In this document: one piece after another, positions 9,972 to 20,282 of the stretch | Layout of the letters: the number at the start of each line of letters is the position of its first letter | Numbering within the stretch: position 1 is the stretch's first letter | Assembly (NCBI GenBank): GCA_023362775.1 | Contig: JALMGJ010000002.1 | Coordinates: 31,401,414-31,465,413 of the forward strand | From: Charina bottae | Lineage: Eukaryota; Chordata; Lepidosauria; Squamata; Charinaidae | DNA length: 64,000 bases | Direction: 5' to 3' | Notes under the pieces: generated by a model | Databases searched by the model: none | Told to the model about the DNA's origin: nothing | The model's input: the letters and a program-made list of their open reading frames with translations, nothing else | Position numbers and translations under genes: made by a program

Positions 9972-12365
9972 TTAATTGTAGGTATATAAACCAGTTACAT
10001 TGATATTCTTTTTTTTTTCCAATTCTTCCCTTGATTTCATTTCAATTTTGTCCCCTTCATAGTATATTAAATCTTTATATTTAAACCAATTACAGTTATT
10101 TGAGCTTTCTACTCTCGTGAAAGCTTCTTGTGGGGATAACCAGAATGGTATATTTGGCAATAGTCTTTTCTTATATTTATTCCAAACTTTAGTTAATGCT
10201 CTTCGTATACAGTGATTATTAAACATTTTATTTGCTTTAATTTTATCATACCAAAGGTATGCATGCCAGCCAAATTTTAAATCATGGCTTTCCAAATATA
10301 ATAATTTATAATTTTCTAATCTCACCCATTCTTTAATCCACATTAGGTTACAAGCTTCATAATATAATTGTAAATCTGGGAGTCCTAATCCTCCTCTTTC
10401 TTTAGCATCTTGTAATAATTTATATTTTATTCGTGGTTTTTTCCCTTGCCATATGAATTTTGATAATTCTCTTTGCCATGATTTAAATGTATTGTCTGTA
10501 ATCAGTATTAGTATTGCTTGGAATAAAAATAATATCCTGGGTAGTACATTCATTTTAATTGTTGAAATTCTTCCCATTAAAGATAGATGTAATTTTCCCC
10601 ACTTTTCTAAATCTTGTTTAATTTCTTTCCATAGTGTTACATAGTTGTTTTGGAATAGGTCGTTATTTTTTCTTGATATTATTATTCCTAGATATTTGGT
10701 ATTTTTTACATTTTTAAATCCTGTTTTATTTTCTAATATTTCTTGTGTTTTTCGATTCAAATTTATATTTATCATTTTTGTTTTATGTTTGTTGATTTTA
10801 AATCCTGCCAATTTTCCAAATTCTTGTATATTTCTCATTAAGCATTCTATAGATTCCACTAGGTTTTGTATTATTAATGCTATATCGTCCGCGAAGGCCC
10901 TTAATTTAAAACTTTCTTTTTTGATCTTAATCCCTTCTATTTTTTCGTCCTCTCTGATATCATTTAGTAAAATTTCCAGTACCAATATAAATAATAAGGG
11001 TGAGAGTGGACACCCTTGCCTTGTTCCTTTTTCGATTTTAAATGTTTTTGTATATTCATCATTAATTATAATTTTTGCTTTCTGGGTTGTGTATATTGCT
11101 TTAATTGCTGTCTTAAAAGGGGTTCCGAAATCCATATAATCTAATGTCTTAAACATAAAGTCCCAGTTTAATCTATCAAATGCTTTTTCAGCATCTAGGA
11201 ACAATAAAGTTATTTCTTTTTCATTATGTGTTTGTGCATATTCTATTACATCTAGAATTATTCTGATATTGTCTTTTATTTGTCTTTTTGGGAGAAAGCC
11301 ACATTGTTCTTGCTTGATAATTTCTTGCATAACAATTTTTAATCTTTCTGTTAGGATTAGTGTAAATAATTTATAATCGTTATTGAGTAATGATATGGGT
11401 CTGTAATTTTGGCATAGTGTTTTATCTTGACCCTCTTTTGGAATTAAAGTGATATTGGCTTCTGTCCATGATGTTGGTATTGGATTTCCCTTCATTATCA
11501 AATTTGCCAATTCTTTAAATGGGGAGATAATTTGATCAATGAAACACTTATAATATCCAGCTGTAAATCCATCTGGTCCTGACACTTTTCCTGGTTTCAT
11601 TTTTTTAATAGCATCTATAATTTCTTGTGTTGATATTGGTTCATTTAAAGTTAATTTCTGATTAGAAGTCATTTTAATGATTTTACATTTCCTCAAGTAG
11701 TCATCAACTTTCTCTATTACAATATCTTGTTTTTCATATATTTTGGAAAAATAGTTATGAAATGCCTTTTGAATTTTTGCATTCTCAGTGATTTCTATAT
11801 TGTTTTCTCGTATTTTAGAAATAATTTTTTCTTCTCTATTCTTTCTTAATTTATAAGCCAGCCATCTGCCTGTTTTATTTGCATACTCGAAGTTGTTTTG
11901 TTTGATATATCTCAGTTTTAACTCAATTTCTTTAAGTGTAATCATATTTACCTGTTGTTGTAAAATTTTGATTTGATTGTTTATTTTAGAGTCTGAAGAT
12001 TTTTGCTGTAATTCTTTCTCTTTTATTTTAATATGCTCTAAGATTGTTTGCAATTTCTGCTGTTTTGTTTTTTTGATTTTCCTTTTTAAATATATAAGAT
12101 AACCTCTCATGTATGCTTTGCTGGTATCCCAGACAGTGCTGGCATCTACTTCGTTATTTACGTCTATTTTAAAGAATTCTTTTAGTTTTACTTTGCAGTC
12201 CTCTACAAATTCTTCCTTCTTTAAGATATCTTTGTTTAATCTCCATTTGAAACTTTTTGGATTTAATTTTAATACCATATTGACTGGATTGTGGTCTGAG
12301 AATGTTTTAGGCAAAATATTAACATTTATTATTTTATTAGCTAGATTTAATGAGATCCAGATCAT
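9972..12365 (-). CDS. L1 ORF2: endonuclease end and reverse transcriptase (797 codons open)
   Basis: A long frame holds the end of the AP endonuclease (TFSDHNPVNMVL, the terminal Ser-Asp-His catalytic motif), then a linker and the L1 reverse transcriptase with MKPGKVSGPDGF, NYRPISLLNNDYKLF, GTRQGCPLSPLLF and the catalytic AFADDIALI (about 10880-10910). Target-primed reverse transcription would use both activities. The 3' end is lost by a shift in an A/T run near 10000, and a stop near 12510 separates it from the endonuclease start. Confidence 0.88.
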   Translation of the reverse strand: MIWISLNLANKIINVNILPKTFSDHNPVNMVLKLNPKSFKWRLNKDILKKEEFVEDCKVKLKEFFKIDVNNEVDASTVWDTSKAYMRGYLIYLKRKIKKTKQQKLQTILEHIKIKEKELQQKSSDSKINNQIKILQQQVNMITLKEIELKLRYIKQNNFEYANKTGRWLAYKLRKNREEKIISKIRENNIEITENAKIQKAFHNYFSKIYEKQDIVIEKVDDYLRKCKIIKMTSNQKLTLNEPISTQEIIDAIKKMKPGKVSGPDGFTAGYYKCFIDQIISPFKELANLIMKGNPIPTSWTEANITLIPKEGQDKTLCQNYRPISLLNNDYKLFTLILTERLKIVMQEIIKQEQCGFLPKRQIKDNIRIILDVIEYAQTHNEKEITLLFLDAEKAFDRLNWDFMFKTLDYMDFGTPFKTAIKAIYTTQKAKIIINDEYTKTFKIEKGTRQGCPLSPLLFILVLEILLNDIREDEKIEGIKIKKESFKLRAFADDIALIIQNLVESIECLMRNIQEFGKLAGFKINKHKTKMININLNRKTQEILENKTGFKNVKNTKYLGIIISRKNNDLFQNNYVTLWKEIKQDLEKWGKLHLSLMGRISTIKMNVLPRILFLFQAILILITDNTFKSWQRELSKFIWQGKKPRIKYKLLQDAKERGGLGLPDLQLYYEACNLMWIKEWVRLENYKLLYLESHDLKFGWHAYLWYDKIKANKMFNNHCIRRALTKVWNKYKKRLLPNIPFWLSPQEAFTRVESSNNCNWFKYKDLIYYEGDKIEMKSREELEKKKNINVTGLYTYN

Positions 12366-12506
12366 ATCTATTCTTGAGAGAGATTTGAATCTACTTGAGT
12401 AAAACGTAAAATCTATTGCTTTACCATTTTTGAACCTCCACGCATCTACCAGTGACAGATTATCTATTAATTTGAAGAAGGATTGTGGTAATTTCCCTTG
12501 ATTTTT

Positions 12507-12893
12507 TTATAGGTTTGTCAGATTTTCTATCTTTGGGTTAATCACCCCATTCCAATCTCCTAGTATAGCCCAGTGACTATACGAGAAGTCTAGTAATTCA
12601 TTCATTAACTCTTTGTAGAATTTATTTTGATTTTCATTTGGTGCATATATACCAACAATTAGTGTCTTAGTGCCTTGTAGTTCTATTTCTATTGCCAAAT
12701 ATCTACCATCCTGATCAGCTTTTATTAGTTTAGGGTTCAAATATGATTTAACATCTATTACTACTCCATTTATTTTTTTCTTATTTGCAGATATAAATTC
12801 AGTGCCCAGTTTCTTATTCACTAAATGTTTAATATCATTTTTCTTAATATGAGTTTCTTGTATACAAACTATATCTTGTTTTAATTTACACAA
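12507..12893 (-). pseudogene. L1 ORF2: endonuclease start
   Basis: The frame contains the endonuclease motifs IVCIQETHIKK (catalytic Glu) and SHWAILGDWNGV (Asp-Trp-Asn). Codons for KIFHYL continue upstream to about 12910, where the inserted LINE begins, so the extreme ORF2 N-terminus has been separated or lost. A stop at 12507 and a shift before 12365 break it from the next part. Confidence 0.82.
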
Positions 12894-13150
12894 ATAGTGG
12901 AAAATTTTGAAAATGAGGCAGACTATGTTTAGGGCACCTTTTCTAGCCCCCTCCCCATATGGGGTGAGCAGAGTGGATCATAAATAGGGCTGATCAGTCG
13001 TGGATACAGCTGCCGAACTACTCAACTGCCTCGATCCTTCAGTCAGGGCGACTGAATCCGTTTCCACCGCCCATGACTAGGAGCTTCCAGATTTCACAGT
13101 TCTGCCCCCACGCGACCAGTGGGGTCACCATCTAGCGGTCGTAAAAACGC

Positions 13151-13723
13151 ATGAATTTTGGAACATGGAATATACGGACACTGCAAGACAATATGGATAG
13201 TGATCGACCTGAACGTAGGACTGCCATTATTGCAAGGGAGCTGAGACGTTTTAATATTGATATAGCAGCACTCCAAGAAACTCGAAGAGCAGGAGAAGGA
13301 CAGTTGAAGGAAGAAAAAGGAGGTTATACCTTCTTTTGGAAAGGACTGCCTGAACAAGAACGATGAATACATGGGGTAGGCTTTGCTATCAAAAACTACC
13401 TTGTGAAGCTCTTGTCAGAAGTTCCCACTGGGATTAACAAACGACTCTCAACTCTGCGAATAAAACTCGCCAAAAACCAACAGGCAACTATCCTAAGTGC
13501 TTATGCACCAACACTAGATGCAGATGAGGATATCAAGGAAAAAATTTATAACCAGCTGGACACCATCTTATCAGAGATACCAAAGGAGGATAAAATTATC
13601 CTCCTGGGTGATTTCAATGCAAGAGTTGGGCGTGATTTTGATTTGTGGCCAGGGATCATTGGGAAAGAAGGAGTTGACAACAGCAACACGAATGGAATCT
13701 TACTTCTTCTTTTTTTAATATAA
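13151..13723 (+). pseudogene. Nested LINE: AP endonuclease domain
   Basis: Frame 13151-13366 opens MNFGTWNIRTLQDN, then RPERRTAIIARELRRF and DIAALQETRRAGEGQL (catalytic Glu). A stop at 13364-13366 interrupts it. Frame 13403-13723 continues with ILSAYAPTLDADEDIKE and IILLGDFNARVGRD (catalytic Asp-Asn). It runs into the L1 tail at 13708 and resumes near 13917 with the Trp/His region and CWTDHRLI at about 14097-14120. Confidence 0.85.
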
Positions 13724-13901
13724 AGTTTTATTATTTAAAATATTTATACATCACACCAATAGCTACATTTACAAAGATATTATAAAAGTTTTTTCGTAAA
13801 AGAAACAGGAAGCCATTCTGTTTTATATGTAACTTTGTATGTTGTCTTTGTTTTGTGTTATGTGTTTTGTGTAATTATGTTGTGTATATGTTGTAGATCT
13901 T
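13708..13901 (-). mobile_element. Short L1 3' end inserted in the nested LINE
   Basis: The 15-bp target duplication TGGAATCTTACTTCT is at 13693-13707 and 13902-13916. The 194-bp insert starts (plus strand) TCTTTTTTTAATATAAAG, so its poly(A) lies on the minus strand. It is the innermost, fourth level of nesting in this stack. Confidence 0.85.
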
Positions 13902-14079
13902 TGGAATCTTACTTCTGACTAAATGTGCAGAGCATAACCTTGTCATTACTAGCACACTCTTTCGCCAGAAAAATAAATTTAAAACATCATGGAAGCACCC
14001 ACGGTCGAAGCACTGGCATCTTTTAGATTATGTAATTGTCTGTGCTAGAGATTGCCGTGATGTACTTCTCACCAGAGCC

Positions 14080-15081
14080 ATGATGAGCGCCAATGACTGC
14101 TGGACAGACCATCGATTAATTCGATCCACGATGGCCATAAAGATTGTCCCTCATCGCAGGCTCCAAGGAAGAAAACCAAGGCGTAAAATGAATACACTGG
14201 CCCTTCAAGATCCTATTAAACGAGCTTGCTTTCAATCAACTCTCAAGGAACATCTGCCTATGGAACTTCCTGAAAATGTTGAGGAACACTGGATTAAATT
14301 GAAGACTTCTATTATTTCAGCCTGTGAACAAACTATCGGATACCAGACTAAGAGACATCAGGACTGGTTTGACGAGAACGATAGTGAGATTGAACATATT
14401 ATTGACAAGAAAAGGAAAGCCTTCCAGATATGGCAAAAAGATATTAACTGTGCCGTCAAGAAAAAAAGAATCTACGCCAGTGCAAAGGCAGAAGTCCAAA
14501 GAAGAACTAGAGAACTTAAGAACATATGGTGGATAAAAAAAGCCCAGGAAACCCAACATTTTGCAGATGCTCATGATGCACGGGGCTTTTTTAATGCCAC
14601 AAAGGCCATCTATGGACCAACAAAACATGGTACAAATCCCTTACGCTCAGTAGATGGTGCTAAACTTCTAAAGGACAAAGAGTCTATTGCACTGCGCTGG
14701 AAAGAGCATTACTACAATCTCCTTAATCGTCACTCTACTGTGGCTGATGAAGTCTTCTTGCAAATCCCGCAAAAACAAATAAGAAATGAGCTTGCAGTAC
14801 CCCCTAGTTTGGAGGAAGTCAGTAAAGCCACTAAACAAATGAAAAATAACAAAGCTAGTGGACCTGATGGGATTCCTGCTGAAGTCTTTAAAGAAGGCGG
14901 GCCTAAACTTACACAACAACTTCATAAGCTCATCGAAAAAATCTGGATGAGGGAGGAGATTCCAGCAGACTTTAGGGATGCCATAATTATCACTCTCTTT
15001 AAAAAGGGTGATAGAACAGACTGTGGAAACTATCGAGGCATCTCCCTTCTAGCCACAGCACGCAAAATCCTGCAAAGATAA
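14080..15081 (+). CDS. Nested LINE: endonuclease end to RT fingers (333 codons open)
   Basis: The start has the SANDCWTDHRLIRSTM segment that closes the endonuclease (Asp-His catalytic pair). A long basic helical linker follows, then RT motifs KASGPDGIPAEVFKEGG and DCGNYRGISLLATARKIL. The frame ends at 15081 by a small indel, after which RT continues in the frame from 15159. The ATG at 14080 is not a true start. Confidence 0.82.
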   Translation: MMSANDCWTDHRLIRSTMAIKIVPHRRLQGRKPRRKMNTLALQDPIKRACFQSTLKEHLPMELPENVEEHWIKLKTSIISACEQTIGYQTKRHQDWFDENDSEIEHIIDKKRKAFQIWQKDINCAVKKKRIYASAKAEVQRRTRELKNIWWIKKAQETQHFADAHDARGFFNATKAIYGPTKHGTNPLRSVDGAKLLKDKESIALRWKEHYYNLLNRHSTVADEVFLQIPQKQIRNELAVPPSLEEVSKATKQMKNNKASGPDGIPAEVFKEGGPKLTQQLHKLIEKIWMREEIPADFRDAIIITLFKKGDRTDCGNYRGISLLATARKILQR

Positions 15082-15158
15082 TTGCAAACCGTCTCCTATC
15101 TGTATCAGAAGACATCCTCCCTGAAACGCAAAATGGCTTCCGCCCTTCCAGGGGAACA

Positions 15159-16547
15159 GTGGATATGATCTTCACTGCACGACAGCTTCAAGAAAAATGC
15201 AAGGAGCAAAACCGCCCTCTGTACATGGCGTTTATTGATCTGACTAAAGCTTTTGATACTGTAAATCGTACTGCTCTCTGGACCATCCTTCTGAAAATCG
15301 GATGCCCTGATAAATTTGTGAACATCTTGCGGTTACTCCATGACGACATGATGGCAACAATCCTGAATAACAATGGCTCTCAAAGAGATCCATTTAAAGT
15401 GGAATCCGGCGTTAAACAGGGATGTGTTATTGCTCCAACCTTATTCGCTATCTTCATCGCTATGATTATACACCTTGTTGAAGAGAAACTTCCTACTGGT
15501 TTAGAAATTATATATCAAACAGATGGAAAGCTTTTTAATCTTAGTAGGCTGAAAGCAAAAAATAAGGTAATTGCAACTTCTGTTATAGAACTTCAATATG
15601 CTGATGATAACGTAGTTTGTGCACACTCCGAGGAAGATCTTCAAACTATCCTAAACATCTTTGCTGAAGCATATGAAAAGCTCGGCCTCTCGATTAACAT
15701 TAAAAAAACCAAACTGCTTTACCAGCAAGTTCGAACCAATCCCTCCGCAGCGCCATCAATCCAGCTTAAAGGTGTGTCACTAGAAAATGTCGATCACTTT
15801 TCTTATCTCGGCAGCCATCTATCTACAAAAGCCGACATCTACGCTGAAATTCAGCATCGCCTGGGCTCTGCGAGTGTAGCTTTCTCCCGAATGAAGCGTA
15901 GAGTGTTTGAGGATCGGGACATTCGCAGGGAGACCAAAATGCTTGTTTACAAAGCCATTGTACTACCAACCCTTCTGTACGCCTGTGAAACATGGACCCT
16001 CTACAAACGCCACCTCCAACTTCTTGAAATATTCCATCAACGCTGCCTCCGAAAAATTCTGAAAATTACTTGGGAAGATAGGCGGACTAATGTTACCATA
16101 TTAGAAGAAACAAAAACCACCAGCATTGAAACAATGATCATCCAACATCAACTTCGCTGGACCGGTCATGTTGTTCGAATGCTTGACCATCATCTTCCAA
16201 AGCAGCTACTTTACTCCCAACTTAAGAATGGAAAACGGAATATTGGTGGACAGCAAAAGAGATTCAAAGATACTCTCAAAGCTAATTTTAAAAAATGTAA
16301 TATCAGCATTGAGAACTGGGAAGCCCTAACTCATGAGCGTTTCAATTGGAGGTCATCCTTTATTAATGGCGCTATGGACTTTGAAGAAGCACGAGTACAG
16401 GGCGAAAAGGAGAAAAGAGCTAAAAGGAAGGCACGTCAGGCAAACCCTCATCATGACCGTCTCCCACCCGGAAACCTATGCCCTCATTGTGGGAGGTTGT
16501 GCGGATCCAGAATTGGCCTTTATAGCCACTTACGGATCCACCGTTAA
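15159..16547 (+). CDS. Nested LINE: reverse transcriptase and C-terminal finger (462 codons open)
   Basis: The palm motifs are AFIDLTKAFDTVNRTALW, VKQGCVIAPTLFAIF and the catalytic LQYADDNVV (about 15590-15620). A thumb and a C-terminal region with TLLYACETWTLYKRHLQLL and LRWTGHVVRM follow. The end carries a C-x2-C followed by H-x3-H (CPHCGRLC, then SHLRIH), a zinc-finger-like tail near 16480-16545. It is the least damaged part of this element. Confidence 0.87.
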   Translation: MDMIFTARQLQEKCKEQNRPLYMAFIDLTKAFDTVNRTALWTILLKIGCPDKFVNILRLLHDDMMATILNNNGSQRDPFKVESGVKQGCVIAPTLFAIFIAMIIHLVEEKLPTGLEIIYQTDGKLFNLSRLKAKNKVIATSVIELQYADDNVVCAHSEEDLQTILNIFAEAYEKLGLSINIKKTKLLYQQVRTNPSAAPSIQLKGVSLENVDHFSYLGSHLSTKADIYAEIQHRLGSASVAFSRMKRRVFEDRDIRRETKMLVYKAIVLPTLLYACETWTLYKRHLQLLEIFHQRCLRKILKITWEDRRTNVTILEETKTTSIETMIIQHQLRWTGHVVRMLDHHLPKQLLYSQLKNGKRNIGGQQKRFKDTLKANFKKCNISIENWEALTHERFNWRSSFINGAMDFEEARVQGEKEKRAKRKARQANPHHDRLPPGNLCPHCGRLCGSRIGLYSHLRIHR

Positions 16548-16599
16548 AATTTTACCTTTGGAAGACAATCTTACTTGGCTACGAGTGATTGCCAATGAA

Positions 16600-17306
16600 T
16601 GACTTTGCTCCATACCATTCCTGTACTTTCTAAGAAATTCTTTAGCTTTTGGGATAGAAGTTAGTTTAAAACTTTCATCTTTGTATGTAAAACTTATTCC
16701 CTCTATTCTTTCCCATCTGTATAATAATTTGTTTTTCTTTAATATGTCAGTCAAGAAGGAGTATTCTTTTCTTTTCTTTAGTATTCTTAATGGTATTTCT
16801 TTTAGTATTAATATATCTCTGCCTTCTATATTAACACTCTTATCGTAATTTGCTTGTACAATTAACTCCCTAGTTCTTTTTCTGGAGAATTCAATAATTA
16901 TATCTCTTGGTTTGTTGTAGATTTTTGCATAATGTGAATTTACTCGGTACAATTTCTCTATCTCATCCTCCAGTCTGTCTTCCTCCCAATTAATTAAGTC
17001 TGCAAGCATTTGAACAACTGTTTCTTCTATATCATTTTTTCCCTCTTTTTCTGGCACACCTCTTAGCCTCAGACAGAATTCTTTTTCCTTCAGTTCTAAT
17101 AAGGCAATTCTATTTGACTCAAAATTCTTATCACATTCTATGTTGTCTATCCTTTCATTAGTTTTCTTGACTTCAGTTTCTATTTTCTTATCCATATGTT
17201 CCAACTTTTGTTCTATACTTTTTTCTAAGTTTTCTATTCTTTTGTCTAACTTAGTTATATTTTGGGTGATACTTTGTGTTATTTTTGTTGTATACTCTTC
17301 AAACAT
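16600..17306 (-). CDS. L1 ORF1, C-terminus altered by insertion
   Basis: The start ATG is at 17306. Residues 1-60 form a coiled coil (heptads in TKLDKRIENLEKSIEQKLEHM), followed by an RRM-like and C-terminal domain (EFCLRLRGVPE, then KIYNKPRDIIIEFSRKRTRE). This is the L1 ORF1p RNA-binding protein layout. The frame runs open to 16530, but codons below about 16600 are read from the inserted LINE's 3' tail. Confidence 0.82.
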
Positions 17307-17994
17307 CCCCTTTAACCAATCTCCTTCTCCCCCCCCCCAAGCCCAGTTCCAGACCCCCTTCTTACTTGCTTACTTCGAGTATACATTTCTAAGTTATTCC
17401 TAGATTTGTTAAACCTTCTAAGTATTTGGTGTTTTACAATACTTATACAATATATTTTTACAGTGTTTTGCTTGTATTCAGTAGACAACACAATTCTTTC
17501 TATATGAATAATCACAGAGTAAGTTTGTAAGTTTGAAGATATGGCCACTCAAAATAAATAAATAATAGGTCCGTTTCTTGTTGGTTTCATGTGGTAGAAA
17601 AAAGCTCAGCAAGCCGACATACCATTACACAGTTTCAGATATCCCTTTCTTTTCTTTCTCTTTAGAGTTAGTTCTTTTTTTCTTTTAGGAATGAAGGGGC
17701 TGCAGTTTTACCTCTGTTTTGGTTGCAGCTGCGGGTCCTCGCTAGATTTCTCTCTCCCACTTCCCAGCTGAGTGGCGTGCTGCCTTCCTCTGAAGAGTCA
17801 GCGTTATTTCACTTTCTCTTTCACTCAGCCATCCGGAAGCCTTTGGAGCTCAGTGTTTTGGTTTCTCCCTCTCCTGGAGAATTCCTCTTTTATCTCCGCA
17901 TTGTTTGCAGAGCTTTTAGGAGCCACGCTGAGAATTTTAGTGCGGAGCTGCACCAAAATTCATCCTGTCGCCATCTTCACCATAACTGGAACCA
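17307..17994 (-). promoter_or_regulatory. L1 5' UTR (internal promoter region)
   Basis: The 0.7 kb between the target duplication and ORF1 contains a GC-richer outer part (17720-17990, with AAGATGGCGACAGGATG on the minus strand near 17965-17980) and a T-rich inner part. Full-length L1 copies carry their promoter here. No ORF is supported in it. Confidence 0.6.
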
Positions 17995-18011
17995 GTTCAT
18001 CGGCCCTTTTC

Positions 18012-18570
18012 CAGTGTTACAGCAAATAAATCCTGTTGCTTATCATTTGCAGCTGCCCCACTCCATGAAGATATACCCAGTGTTTCACAGGTCATTGTTA
18101 GTCAAGGATTCTCCGCCAAGCACCTTGCGTTCACATACCACCCCCCACCCCCGTTACTTGTTGAAGGGGAACCAGAATATGAAGTGCAGGAAATCTTGGA
18201 TTCCAGGAGGAGGGGCAGGGGAATTCAGTATTTAATACACTGGAAGGGGTATTCTCAAACAGAGCGCTCTTGGGAAAATGCCAAGGATGTACATGCCCCC
18301 TTGCTTGTACACAAGATTCATCAGCTTTTCCCTCACAAGCCACGACCACCTCAACTTCCAGAGCTACATCCTTTGGCTGAAAAGGAGGAAGCCAGCCAGC
18401 CGGAGGTGATCACACCACCAGATGTGCCTCAGATGCTATCTGATCAGACAGAGAGTGACGAATCCTCCCCCGAAATTCCATCCTGGGAAGATTTACCTCC
18501 TCTGCCCAGCTCTCAGGAGGAGATGGAATCAGTTTCACAAGGGAATTTGCCTGACCCCAAGGACGATTGA
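18012..18570 (+). pseudogene. Chromovirus integrase tail and chromodomain
   Basis: The first part (18012-18180) resumes the integrase C-terminal GPY/F-like region ([22 protein letters not shown]). After a frame change, 18184-18570 encodes the chromodomain: YLIHWKGYSQTERSWENAKDVH, an aromatic-rich fold that in chromoviruses reads chromatin marks to direct integration. A Pro/Ser/Glu-rich tail closes at 18570 before the polypurine tract. The minus-strand relative has the same domain at 19528-19716. Confidence 0.85.
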
Positions 18571-18596
18571 GGGGAAGAGGATGCAATGGAATGTTT

Positions 18597-18613
18597 TGCT
18601 GGAGAGGGGGGGG
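18597..18613 (+). other. Polypurine tract
   Basis: The run GGAGAGGGGGGGG lies immediately upstream of the 3' LTR TG, where plus-strand DNA synthesis is primed in LTR elements. Confidence 0.8.
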
Positions 18614-18855
18614 TGTCAGGGGGACACAGGAGGAGGGAGGGGGGAGCCTGCCCGTGTCAGTCAAATGGGGACGTAGCTCAGAAAGCCTCGCCCTCTTTCC
18701 TAAATGCGTGAGGACAGCTCCGCCCTAGTTGGACTCATATCCTTGGCTTTCTTAGGGCACAATTAGTTTAGCAGGATTTCTGTATGTAGGCACCAATAAA
18801 CACTAGAGACTGGATTCCTTGCCTCGGCGTGTTATTTCTGCAACTACTCAGGACA
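18614..18855 (+). repeat. 3' LTR of the chromovirus
   Basis: It is 242 bp, TGTCAGGGGGAC to TCAGGACA, co-linear with the 5' LTR and about eight mismatches apart by eye. It keeps the AGTTTAGCAGGATT segment and the AATAAA signal. Confidence 0.92.
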
Positions 18856-18889
18856 ATAAGTCCACTTCAAACTGAGTTTTTTCATTCAC

Positions 18890-19500
18890 AAAATTATAAG
18901 TCTTTTTATCCAAATTGTCAGTTGTAGGGAAAAATCACACACACACACAGAGTGGAGCTTTTCAAAGCTAAAATGGCTTTACTATAAATAAAAGCAAAGT
19001 TGTATATACGTACAGTTACAGCGTTGCAAAAAGCTACAGGCAAAGCAGAGTACATCTTCTCCAGTGTATTGCTTCCACTGACAAGACAGGAAAGGAGCTC
19101 ATGCCATGGCAATCACTCACATAGCCAGGCATAGCTACAAACTTCCTAGTCCTCAGTAGCAGAACACACATGAAGACATGGCTAAAAGAGGGCAGAAGTC
19201 AAGAAGCAAGGAACCATGGTTCACAGCTGAGATATACACTTGTTCCAGCTTTCTGATTGGCTGACAGCTAGGTGTGAAACACACCAGACATAGATCATAG
19301 GCCGTAGCACATACTATAACCTGTCAATGTGTGGCAGTGTTGCATGTGAGCAAGCATGTGATCTTCCCCTCCCTCTGCTCTCCAGAGCAGGGCTTCCCAC
19401 GAAGGGATAAAGAAGGAATTGTTCCCATGCGAATGTTTTTGGACTAGACATAAACAGTGCATCACGTGGCACCTTGGCTGGCCACCTGGAGAAAGCTACA
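18890..19500 (-). repeat. 3' LTR of the second chromovirus (family B, copy 3)
   Basis: It resembles 1619-2165 and 3890-4490 and lies just beyond the chromodomain end of the minus-strand pol, where the 3' LTR should be. It includes a (CA)n run at 18939-18950. Exact ends are not defined. Confidence 0.55.
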
Positions 19501-19527
19501 GAAAGTATAGAAAACAATTTGCTAATT

Positions 19528-19716
19528 TCACACGAGAAATCTGACAACTTTGTGGATTTGGTGAGGCCTCGGCTTGCCTGGGAAGTGCTGATGAAAGCAA
19601 TGCACCAACCAAGGAGCATGCACATCTCTTGCATTCTTCCATGAGCGCTTATCCTCTGAGTACCCTTTCCAATGGATTAAATACTGAATCCCACTCCCTC
19701 TTCTCCTTGAGTCCAA
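19528..19716 (-). pseudogene. Chromodomain of the second chromovirus
   Basis: The frame reads GIQYLIHWKGYSEDKRSWKN, the chromodomain core also found at 18184-18570, and is followed by a His/Pro-rich end. Upstream codons toward 19890 ([17 protein letters not shown]) continue the integrase tail with stops. Confidence 0.82.
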
Positions 19717-20282
19717 AACTGTCTCTACCTCGTACTCTTCTTCCCCATCAACTATGACTGGTGGGGATGGTGACTCATAGGATCACAGATTGCTTGGAGG
19801 TGCTTCTTTGACTAGCAAGGAGCGATGAAAAATGGGGTGCACTTTCATGGAAGCTGGTAGCTGCAAATGATAAGCTACTGGGTTTACCTGCTTCACTATG
19901 GTGAATGGGCCCACAAACTTAGAGTCCAGCTTCTTTGATGGCCTGTTTGAAGTTAAGAACTTAGTAGAGAGCCATACTTTGTCCCCCTCTGAAATCGCTG
20001 GCCCCTCCTGTCCATGAGCATCTGCAGCTCATTTATAAGCTGCTTTCGCCTTTTGAAGATATTCCTTTAAAAGCTTCTGAGCTGCTTGCTGTTCTTGGAG
20101 AAAGTCTGCAGTGCCAGAAACCATCCCTTGCCGTGTGGTCTGAGGTAAAACTCTTGGGATGACTCCAAACGTTGCTTAAAATGGTGACATGCCAATTGAA
20201 TGAACAGAATTGTTGTATGTGAACTCTGCTAAGGGGAGTAAAGCTGGCCCATTATCCTCCTTGTGCTGTAGCTCCTTAGATA

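Larger units (their letters stand above)
12905..16605 (+). mobile_element. APE-type LINE nested in the L1
   Basis: On the plus strand there is a GC-richer 5' leader (about 12930-13150), an endonuclease, a reverse transcriptase and a C-terminal C2H2-like finger. A short 3' tail ends CTACGAGTGATTGCCAATGAATGA near 16600. A matching tail remnant is at 27399-27460. Boundaries are inferred from where the L1 reading resumes on each side. The clade is uncertain: the endonuclease and finger-bearing C-terminus are common in fish and reptile RTE/I-like families. An L1 tail is inserted at 13708-13901. Confidence 0.85.
8945..17994 (-). mobile_element. L1 retrotransposon inserted in the chromovirus integrase
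   Basis: The 17-bp target duplication GTTCATCGGCCCTTTTC is present at 8928-8944 and 17995-18011. Read on the minus strand it has a 5' UTR (17307-17994), ORF1 (about 16600-17306), ORF2 in three frames (12893 down to 9208) and a 3' UTR ending at 8945. A plus-strand LINE (12905-16605) is inserted between ORF1 and the ORF2 endonuclease. Without that insert it is about 5.3 kb, near full length. Several shifts and stops make it inactive. Confidence 0.92.
4497..18855 (+). mobile_element. Ty3/Gypsy chromovirus, full length, split by a nested L1
   Basis: Two 242-bp LTRs (4497-4738, 18614-18855), both TG...CA, flank gag, protease, reverse transcriptase, RNase H, integrase and a C-terminal chromodomain, with a G-rich polypurine tract just before the 3' LTR. 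Taking out the L1 (8945-17994) and one 17-bp target duplication leaves roughly 5.3 kb, a normal size for the group. By eye the LTRs differ at about eight of 242 positions. No matching target duplication was found: the 5 bp flanks are TCAGG and ATAAG. The coding region has stops and frameshifts, so the copy is dead. This is a retrotransposon with no envelope gene. Confidence 0.92.

Noticed and set aside
4492..18860. 5-bp target duplication for the chromovirus
   Set aside because: The flanks TCAGG (4492-4496) and ATAAG (18856-18860) do not match, so none is claimed; mutation or recombination between copies could explain it.
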